Shown: positions 1 to 4,393 of the stretch, piece by piece
How positions within the stretch are numbered: position 1 is the stretch's first letter
Layout: the number at the start of each line of letters is the position of its first letter
Source: Chloroflexota bacterium
GTDB lineage: Bacteria > Chloroflexota > Anaerolineae > Caldilineales > Caldilineaceae
DNA length: 5,735 bases
Assembly: GCA_003577005.1 (NCBI GenBank)
Contig: QEUW01000637.1
Location: 1-5,735 of the forward strand
Reading direction: 5' to 3'
Made by a program: the position numbers and the translations under genes
Notes under the pieces: model-generated
Database searches by the model: none
Told to the model about the DNA's origin: nothing
The model's input: the letters and a program-made list of their open reading frames with translations, nothing else

Positions 1-590
1 GACCGGGCGTAGACGCATCTTGCGCCCGCTCACCCGGATCGCGGTGCAGAAGGAGCAATTGCGCGGGCAGCCGCGCGTGATCTCCAGGTAGGGCGTCCAA
101 TAATTGCTACGTTCATCCACCATCTGGATCACCCGGTCACTGATGGTGGCCAACCCCTCCAGGTTTGCCCAGGTTTCATCCGTGTAGACCGGCTGCATCC
201 CCCTGATGCCCTCGGCAGCAAAGTCCTGGATCAGTTGCTGCCAGGTGAAATATCCTTCGCCGACCATGACACTATGGGCAAAGGTCTGCGTATGTTCGGG
301 CATCAGCGTGGCATGGACGCCGCCAACGACGACGCCAGCCCCCTGCTTCATAGCGCGGCGGGCGATCTCTTCGGCGCGTTCGATGGTCACCGTCATCGAG
401 GTGATGCCGACCAGATCACCTTCGCGCAGACTGTCTAGCGCCAGGTGTCTCGCACATTCTCATCCCAGATCTCCACCGGGATTTCGTCCGGGACAAGCGA
501 GGCCAGACGCATCATCGTGTAGGGTGAGCCAGGCGCCTTGCCAAAGACGCGACCATCGCGACGCGGTTGGATAAGGACGACACGGCGCAT
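1..590 (-). pseudogene. B12-binding domain radical SAM protein, 5' part, frameshifted and cut by window edge
   Basis: This family uses an N-terminal cobalamin-binding fold and a [4Fe-4S]/S-adenosylmethionine radical domain for methylations or rearrangements; the substrate here cannot be told. From ATG 590 the frame reads MRRVVLIQPRRDG, then GSPYTMMRLASLVP and IWDENVRD, a typical family N terminus, and stops at a TAG at 435-437. Homology resumes one frame over at about 444 (LALDSLREGDLVGITSM) and stays open to base 1. It passes a Rossmann-like VVVGGVHATLMPEH and VGEGYFTW stretch and reaches EITRGCPRNCSFC, which holds the radical SAM CX3CX2C cluster motif (bases about 46-72). Restoring one base (a C in the CC at 441-442) would join the halves. 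An AGGAG about 10 bases upstream of the ATG supports the start. The rest of the radical SAM domain lies outside the window. Family assignment is firm; whether the frameshift is biological or a sequence error is open. Confidence 0.85.
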
Positions 591-620
591 AAGCACTTTG
601 CTCCTATGTTAGTGGTGATA

Positions 621-660
621 CGGGACGTGCGTTTTGGCCGGCCCAAAGCGCCAGGTCCCG
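621..660 (-). promoter_or_regulatory. Strong 40-base hairpin in the leader of the radical SAM gene
   Basis: Read on the minus strand, the outer arms CGGGAC (655-660) and GTCCCG (621-626) pair over 6 bp. Inside, GCG/CGC (649-651/629-631) and TTTGG/CCAAA (643-647/633-637) add 8 bp, with one C-A mismatch and a 5-base GCCGG loop. The structure lies about 30 bases upstream of the start codon at 590 and downstream of the predicted promoter, so it should be in the mRNA leader. No U-run follows, so it is not a standard intrinsic terminator. A weaker hairpin (CAGCA 700-704 / TGCTG 711-715) lies nearer the 5' end of the leader. Its function is unknown. Confidence 0.5.
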
Positions 661-748
661 AACCTCATGCGGTTGCCAATACCTGTCCGCAGATCACATC
701 AGCATCGAGCTGCTGTCTGCCACAGGAGGAGATCCATCAGACTGGAGC

Positions 749-778
749 ATCATACCACAGATCTGCTACACTTCACAA
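749..778 (-). promoter_or_regulatory. Predicted sigma70-type promoter of the radical SAM gene
   Basis: On the minus strand a -35 box TTGTGA (773-778) is followed by an 18-base spacer and a -10 box TATGAT (749-754), preceded by TG one base away (extended -10). The region upstream (781-812) is rich in A and T, as in UP elements. Transcription would start near 742, giving a leader of about 150 bases before the ATG at 590. The spacer contains a perfect palindrome CAGATCTG (758-765). This is predicted by eye from consensus only. Confidence 0.5.
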
Positions 779-812
779 GTGATTTATCAAAAACAATTCA
801 TAATAATTACTG

Positions 813-1262
813 CTACGGCGCACTCAATACGAGCAAGATCAACGCATAGCTCGTCCCGACAATCGCACCGATGGCCACCTCCGCGGCCGTATGGCCAAGC
901 AGTTCTTTGAGCTCTTCTTCGCTGATGGGCTGGCCGCTAAAGAGTTCGCGCACCAGGCGGTTTAAGATGCGCGCCTGTTTGCCGCTCTCTTGCCGGACGC
1001 CGCGTGCATCGTACATGACGATGAGCGCCACGATGATCGCAACAGCAAAAAGCGGGCTGCCCAGCCCTTCCTCAAAGCCAAGTACGGTGGCCAGGCTGCT
1101 GACCATAGCAGAGTGGCTGCTCGGCATACCTCCGGCGCTGAGGACGGCGCGCAGATCAAAGCGGCCATTGCGCGCCCAGGCCCAAAACGGTTTGAGCAGT
1201 TGCGCAAAGAGGGCCGCGCTGACCGGCACCCACAGCGCCGTATTGCTCCAAATCCCCTGCAT
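813..1262 (-). CDS. Divergent PAP2 family membrane protein (DUF212, YuiD-like)
   Basis: This 149-residue integral membrane protein belongs to the divergent PAP2 / 'acid phosphatase/vanadium-dependent haloperoxidase-related' family (PF02681 type; B. subtilis YuiD). Family signatures are GGMPSSHSA at residues 44-52 (the counterpart of the PAP2 SGH motif), YDARGVRQESGKQA at 84-97 and GHTAAEVAIGAIVG at 123-136. Hydrophobic segments lie near 9-28, 46-64, 70-84 and 128-147. The frame is open to 1343, but ATG 1262 gives the usual family N terminus (MQGIWSN) and has AAGG about 9 bases upstream. The longer reading would overlap xseB. The gene starts 4 bases after the xseB stop, so the two are almost surely co-transcribed and probably translationally coupled. 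A phosphatase role, perhaps on a lipid or isoprenoid diphosphate, is plausible but unproven for the family. Confidence 0.9.
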   Translation of the reverse strand: MQGIWSNTALWVPVSAALFAQLLKPFWAWARNGRFDLRAVLSAGGMPSSHSAMVSSLATVLGFEEGLGSPLFAVAIIVALIVMYDARGVRQESGKQARILNRLVRELFSGQPISEEELKELLGHTAAEVAIGAIVGTSYALILLVLSAP

Positions 1263-1266
1263 AGTC

Positions 1267-1500
1267 TCAGCCTTCTTGCCAATCCTCAACGGCAATGGTC
1301 TGATGGTTAGGCTGCCATTGTCGGACGCGCAGTTCCGCCTCATCGAGTAGCCGGCTACAGTGAGCAGTTAGCGCAAGCCCTCGTTCGTAGAGACTGAGCG
1401 TCTCTTCTAGCGCCAGATCGCCGCTTTCCAACGCTTGCAGAACCTCTTCGAGTTGGGCAAAGGCAGCTTCATAGCTAAGTGATGGCGGTAGTTCCGTCAT
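1267..1500 (-). CDS. xseB: Exodeoxyribonuclease VII small subunit
   Basis: XseB is the small subunit that assembles on XseA to form exonuclease VII, which degrades single-stranded DNA from both ends into oligonucleotides in mismatch and damage repair. The 77-residue product has the usual XseB size and helical pattern: SYEAAFAQLEEVLQALESGD at residues 8-27, then LALEETLSLYERGLAL, then a helix with CSRLLDEAELRVRQW, two helices expected to form a coiled-coil hairpin. The frame is open to 1653, but ATG 1500 fits the family length and is preceded by GAGGA 8 bases upstream; an upstream extension would run across the promoter. xseA is not in the window, although the two are often adjacent. xseB leads a two-gene unit with the DUF212 gene and is divergent from the DUF309 gene. 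Confidence 0.92.
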   Translation of the reverse strand: MTELPPSLSYEAAFAQLEEVLQALESGDLALEETLSLYERGLALTAHCSRLLDEAELRVRQWQPNHQTIAVEDWQEG

Positions 1501-1513
1501 GATCGAATATCCT

Positions 1514-1526
1514 CGTTTTGAAAACG
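1514..1526. repeat. 13-bp perfect dyad beside the xseB ribosome binding site
   Basis: CGTTTT (1514-1519) and AAAACG (1521-1526) are perfect inverted copies around a single G. The site lies in the xseB leader and overlaps the first base of its GAGG ribosome binding site. It could be a protein operator; a one-base loop makes an RNA hairpin of the full arms impossible. Chance is also possible for a site this short. Confidence 0.35.
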
Positions 1527-1561
1527 TAACTGCTTTGTCACTTTTGGTTACCAGACCATGT

Positions 1562-1570
1562 AGTATACCA
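1562..1570 (-). promoter_or_regulatory. Predicted extended -10 promoter of xseB-DUF212
   Basis: On the minus strand TGGTATACT gives a -10 hexamer TATACT (1562-1567) with the extended TG one base upstream (1569-1570). No good -35 box is seen at 16-18 bases, which is common for extended -10 promoters. Transcription would begin near 1555, leaving a leader of about 55 bases before the xseB ATG at 1500. The left arm of the large inverted repeat begins about 10 bases upstream of this element, so a factor bound there could affect it. Predicted by consensus only. Confidence 0.45.
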
Positions 1571-1578
1571 GAACGGGG

Positions 1579-1634
1579 TGGAAAGCAGAGAGAAGCGAGA
1601 CTTTTTGTAAAAGCTTGTTTCACTCTGCTTTCCA
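1579..1634. repeat. Large inverted repeat (12-bp arms, 32-base loop) in the xseB/DUF309 divergent region
   Basis: TGGAAAGCAGAG (1579-1590) is the exact reverse complement of CTCTGCTTTCCA (1623-1634). Within the loop a second perfect pair, CTTTT (1601-1605) and AAAAG (1609-1613), surrounds a 3-base turn, so the 56 bases can fold as nested stems. The element sits between the xseB -10 box (1562-1567) and the start of the plus-strand receiver-DUF309 gene. It has no proper downstream U-run on either strand and no genes converge on it, so it is not an ordinary terminator. It may be an operator pair, a structured leader for the plus-strand gene, or a remnant of a small mobile repeat. Confidence 0.6.
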
Positions 1635-1676
1635 GCTTCGCCAGCCCAGTCACTTGGGGTTTGCAGCCAGCAAAAG

Positions 1677-2510
1677 TTGTGGTATCGTTGCGCTGTGACT
1701 ACCGTACACCGATCAGCAACCAGCAAATTTGCCGGCCCCGCCACCGTCGTGGCGCTAACGCCTGACCCTCTGATTGCCGAACAGGTCGCTGCTATGGTGC
1801 ATACACAAGGTGGACAGCCAATCGTGGTGCAGACGGCGGATGAACTTGTCGCTGCGCTCGATCACTATTTTCCGGTGTTGGCGTTGCTTGATCTCAGCGC
1901 ACCCGGTGATTGGCAAGAGGCGCTCGCCCGTTGCAAGCTGCGCCCGCACACACGGTTGATCCCTATCCACGCCTTTGGCAGCCGTGTCGATCCAACGACC
2001 TTGCAAGCGGCACGCAAAGCTGGCGCCGATGAAGTCTGGTTGCTCGACCAGTTGGTTGCGGAGCTGCCCGCTCTGGTAAAGCGACACCTGGACCCACCCA
2101 TCCACTACCCGGCGGGCTGGGATGCCCCCTTGAGCACAGAGGCACGCGCTGGGGTCGCCGCCTTCAACGCCGGCGACTATTTTGAGCAGCACGAACATTT
2201 TGAACACGCATGGATCGCCGAGCCGCGCCCCATCCGCGAGCTGTACCAAGGCATCTTGCAGGTTGGTGTCGCCTTCTACCAGATCCAACAAGGCAACTGG
2301 GCCGGTGCGCTCAAGATGTTTCGCCGCGGGCTGCCCCGGTTACGCGGGTTACCTCCAGTCTGCCAGGGGATTCACCTGGCCCGTTTCCGCGCCGTGGCCG
2401 AAGCCATCCATGCGGAAATCACCGAACTCGGCCCAGATCGACTCGCTGAGTTTGACCAGAGCCGCTTTCCACAGATCGAACTGGTTGAGCCAGAGCTGAA
2501 TACGGATTAA
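1677..2510 (+). CDS. Receiver-like domain fused to DUF309 domain protein
   Basis: The protein has two domains and up to 277 residues. Residues about 22-138 resemble a response-regulator receiver: strand VVALTPDP, then YFPVLALLDLSAPGDW with an aspartate (D72) at the phosphoacceptor position, then LIPIHAFGSRVD and AARKAGADEV. The acidic pair normally in the first loop is reduced to TPDP, and the conserved Thr and Lys positions are not clear, so phosphorylation is doubtful. Residues about 158-215 are DUF309: FNAGDYFEQHEHFEHAW, then ELYQGILQVGVAFYQIQQGN, the HExxE-like/QG/GN pattern of that helical family of unknown function. No DNA-binding output domain is present. The start is uncertain: TTG 1677 is the longest reading, while GTG 1695 begins nearer the receiver fold; neither has a strong ribosome binding site. 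A signalling or scaffold role is inference only. Confidence 0.8.
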   Translation: MWYRCAVTTVHRSATSKFAGPATVVALTPDPLIAEQVAAMVHTQGGQPIVVQTADELVAALDHYFPVLALLDLSAPGDWQEALARCKLRPHTRLIPIHAFGSRVDPTTLQAARKAGADEVWLLDQLVAELPALVKRHLDPPIHYPAGWDAPLSTEARAGVAAFNAGDYFEQHEHFEHAWIAEPRPIRELYQGILQVGVAFYQIQQGNWAGALKMFRRGLPRLRGLPPVCQGIHLARFRAVAEAIHAEITELGPDRLAEFDQSRFPQIELVEPELNTD

Positions 2511-2616
2511 GCATTTTACAATAAGCGTTGACCGCGCCCGTCGGCAACCTGGCGCTGGTCTGGATACGATCACCCAAGACTAGGCTAACTATCGCCTGAG
2601 TCAACTGGAGAGGAAT
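2511..2616. other. Intergenic spacer upstream of the amidohydrolase
   Basis: A TTGACC at 2528-2533 resembles a -35 box, but no -10 box lies 16-18 bases after it. TACAAT at 2517-2522 lacks a partner -35. No terminator hairpin is seen after the DUF309 stop at 2510. The amidohydrolase may be read from the upstream gene or from a promoter unlike the sigma70 consensus. A strong GGAGAGG (2607-2613) precedes its ATG. Confidence 0.4.
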
Positions 2617-3718
2617 ATGCTCGATAAAGCCCAACAAATCCGCGCGAAGCTGGTCGCCTGGCGCCGTGAATTCCACATGCACCCCGAACTGGGGTTTGAG
2701 GAACAACGTACGGCGCGCCGCGTGGCCGAAACGCTGGCTGACCTGGGTCTGGAGGTACAGACTGGTGTCGGCAAGACCGGCGTCGTCGGCTTTCTGGGCG
2801 AGGGCCGCCCCGTCATCGGCATTCGCGCCGATATGGACGCCCTCCCCATCCACGAGGAAAACGATGTCCCCTATGCCTCGCAGACGCCAGGTATCATGCA
2901 TGCCTGTGGGCACGACGGCCATACCGCGATGCTGCTCGGCGTGGCGGAGCTACTGAGCCAGATGCCCGACCGGCCCCCTGGCCAGGTGCGCTTTCTCTTC
3001 CAACCCAGCGAGGAGCGCTCAGACGGGGAGAACAAATCGGGCGGGCTGCGGATGGTGGAAGAGGGCGCGCTGGATGGCGTGGATGCGGTGATCGCGCTGC
3101 ACGTGGCGAGCGAACAGCCGGCGGGCAAGATCCAGATCGACGGCGGCTATGCCACTGCCGCCGAGGATTCATTCTTTATCACGCTGACCGGCACAGGCGG
3201 TCACGGCGCCTATCCACATTATGCCATTGACCCCACCTTTATCCTGGCGCAGGTGCTCAACGCCATCCACGGTATCCGCGCCCGGCGCATCGACCCGACC
3301 AAACCGGTGGCGCTCTCTATCGGTTCGATCCATGCCGGCTCGGTCACCAATGTCATTCCCAGCAAAGTCGAGATCAGCGGCACCATCCGCACCTATGATG
3401 AAGAGACGCGGGCGCGCGTGAAAGAGGAGCTGGCCCGTGCGCTCGAAGTTGCGCGGGCGCTGGGGGGTCCGCCAGACGGCGACCGAGCTGTTGGGTGAGG
3501 AGGGTCTGTTACCGGCAGAGCCGGGTATGGGCGCCGAGGATTTTAGTTATATGGCGCAAAAGGCCCCTGGGGCCATGTTCAACCTGGGCGCAAAGTACGA
3601 TGAGCAGGACCGGCCTCACCACACGCCGGTGTTCGATATCAACGAGGATACGCTGCCGGTAGGCACAGCTATGCTGGCCGAGGTCACCTGCCGGCTGCTG
3701 CGTGAAAAGGCGGGTTAG
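2617..3718 (+). pseudogene. M20D family amidohydrolase (peptidase M20), broken by internal deletion and frameshift
   Basis: The family comprises cytoplasmic di-metal enzymes that cleave N-acyl or N-acetyl amino acids (hippurate or N-acyl-L-amino acid hydrolase type). From ATG 2617, with GGAGAGG 3 bases upstream, the frame shows HMHPELGFEE (20-29), ADMDALPI (71-78), the metal motif HACGHDGH (95-102), the catalytic EE pair (132-133), LHV with H162, and TGTGGHGAYPH (191-201, start of the dimerisation domain). After ALGG (residue 284, base 3468) this frame drifts off and ends at 3498. Homology resumes in another frame from 3467 (VRQTATELLGEEG) through GMGAEDFSYM and PHHTPVFDINE, which carries the last metal histidine, to TAG 3718. 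The parts total about 367 residues against roughly 390 usual, so some 20-25 codons are missing at a GGGGGG run (3462-3467). As written, the first product lacks the final metal ligand and is probably inactive. Assembly error is an alternative. Confidence 0.88.
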
Positions 3719-4335
3719 CCTCCATCCACCATCGACCAATCCACTCGCTCGTAAACCCGGGCGAGTGGGAGTTTGATCTCTAGTCCGGGGATCTCAAGGA
3801 CAGCCTCTAGCCCTTTGGTTTCCATCAGAAGCCAGCCGCCATCACGCATGCGCCGGTAGTGCTCGAACCGGGCGCTGTCCTGGTGGATCAAGACGTAGTT
3901 CTGCAGCGTAGGGAGCGAACGATAGCGTTGAAACTTGGTTCCACGGTCATAATCCTCGGTGGAGGACGAGAGCACTTCGACAATCAATATCGGATTGGTA
4001 ATGGTGTCGGTGCGGCCAGGATAGAAGAGAGGCTCACCACAGATGACGGTGATATCCGGGTAGGTGAATACGTTGTACTCCGGCAACCAAAGCCGCATAT
4101 CGCTGCCCAAAGCTTCGCATTCGGTGGAATCGATCGCTGCGGTAAGCAAATTAAGTACGTTGCGCACAATCCGATTGTGATTGATTAACCCACCTGTCAT
4201 CGGCGCAATCTCTCCGTCGATATACTCGCTTTTGTATTCTGCTTTCTCTTCCAACGCAAGATATTCCTCTGGTCGGTAGCGCAACGCCGCCTGTCGTCTG
4301 GCCGGTGCTTCCAACACCTGGCTCTGGATAGTCAC
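3715..4335 (-). CDS. Uma2 family protein (DUF820, PD-(D/E)XK nuclease fold)
   Basis: This family of restriction-endonuclease-like proteins is abundant in cyanobacteria and Chloroflexota; its biological role is unsettled. In the 206-residue reading the N-terminal RYRPEEYLALEEK leads to SEYIDGEI (E37), then DMRLWLPEYNVFTYPDITVI with D94, then LIVEVLSSSTEDYDRGTKF with E120 and K134. These form a complete PD-(D/E)XK active site, so the protein looks intact. The start is GTG 4335 rather than GTG 4344, because AGGAGG (4344-4349) overlaps the latter and sits 8 bases before the former. Its TAA (3715-3717) overlaps the amidohydrolase TAG (3716-3718) tail to tail. The C11-family gene ends 58 bases upstream on the same strand with no clear promoter between, so read-through transcription is likely. 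Such genes occur as scattered multicopy families, so neighbours say little about function. Confidence 0.88.
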   Translation of the reverse strand: MTIQSQVLEAPARRQAALRYRPEEYLALEEKAEYKSEYIDGEIAPMTGGLINHNRIVRNVLNLLTAAIDSTECEALGSDMRLWLPEYNVFTYPDITVICGEPLFYPGRTDTITNPILIVEVLSSSTEDYDRGTKFQRYRSLPTLQNYVLIHQDSARFEHYRRMRDGGWLLMETKGLEAVLEIPGLEIKLPLARVYERVDWSMVDGG

Positions 4336-4343
4336 GATTTTCA

Positions 4344-4349
4344 CCTCCT
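4344..4349 (-). promoter_or_regulatory. Shine-Dalgarno that decides the uma2 start
   Basis: The minus strand reads AGGAGG (4349 to 4344), a full anti-16S match. Its last G is also the first base of an in-frame GTG at 4344, so that GTG cannot be the start used with this site. The next in-frame GTG at 4335 lies 8 bases downstream, an ideal spacing. The protein is therefore best annotated three residues shorter than the longest open frame. Confidence 0.75.
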
Positions 4350-4357
4350 GGGATCTC

Positions 4358-4391
4358 GTTGTAGGAAAAGGCTGCCGGCTTGCCCTACAAC
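4358..4391. repeat. Inverted repeat between the C11-family gene and uma2
   Basis: GTTGTAGG (4358-4365) and CCTACAAC (4384-4391) are perfect 8-bp inverted copies separated by 18 bases that contain the palindrome GCCGGC (4374-4379). On the minus strand the element follows the stop codon of the C11-family gene by 2 bases and precedes the uma2 ribosome binding site by 8 bases. No U-run follows on that strand, so it is not a standard terminator. It could be an mRNA-stabilising or processing hairpin, or a weak attenuator between the two genes. Confidence 0.45.
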
Positions 4392-4393
4392 CT

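Larger units (their letters stand above)
591..812. other. Intergenic spacer between the DUF212 and radical SAM genes
   Basis: This spacer holds the predicted radical SAM promoter and its structured leader. The short plus-strand frames across it resemble no protein family, and I support no gene here. The end of the DUF212 gene (813) is followed on the minus strand by an AT-rich stretch (781-812) without a clear terminator hairpin. Confidence 0.6.

Noticed and set aside
206..574. 122-codon plus-strand open frame
   Set aside because: It lies opposite the radical SAM gene, has a Ser/Pro/Arg-rich composition typical of an antisense frame and resembles no family.
621..660. Intrinsic terminator for the DUF212 gene
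   Set aside because: No run of U follows the hairpin on the minus strand, and it lies downstream of the radical SAM promoter.
621..720. Possible cobalamin riboswitch ahead of a B12-binding enzyme
   Set aside because: No conserved B12-box (GCCACTG-like) in the right position and strand, and the hairpins do not match the known architecture.
567..849. Two 71-codon plus-strand frames in the spacer upstream of the radical SAM gene
   Set aside because: No ribosome binding site or recognisable motif, and they cross the promoter and leader of the minus-strand gene.
871..1350. 159-codon plus-strand frame
   Set aside because: Antisense shadow of the DUF212 gene, whose motifs are clear on the other strand.
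2528..2556. Sigma70 promoter for the amidohydrolase starting at TTGACC
   Set aside because: No -10-like hexamer is found at a 16-18 base spacing.
3455..3475. Programmed ribosomal frameshift at the G6 run
   Set aside because: A single-base slip would still leave about 20-25 conserved family residues missing, so a deletion explains the data better.
3437..3718. Separate small gene starting at GTG 3437
   Set aside because: The first 10 codons are an out-of-frame reading of the amidohydrolase. The rest is the C-terminal end of that same enzyme, so this is a fragment rather than an independent gene.
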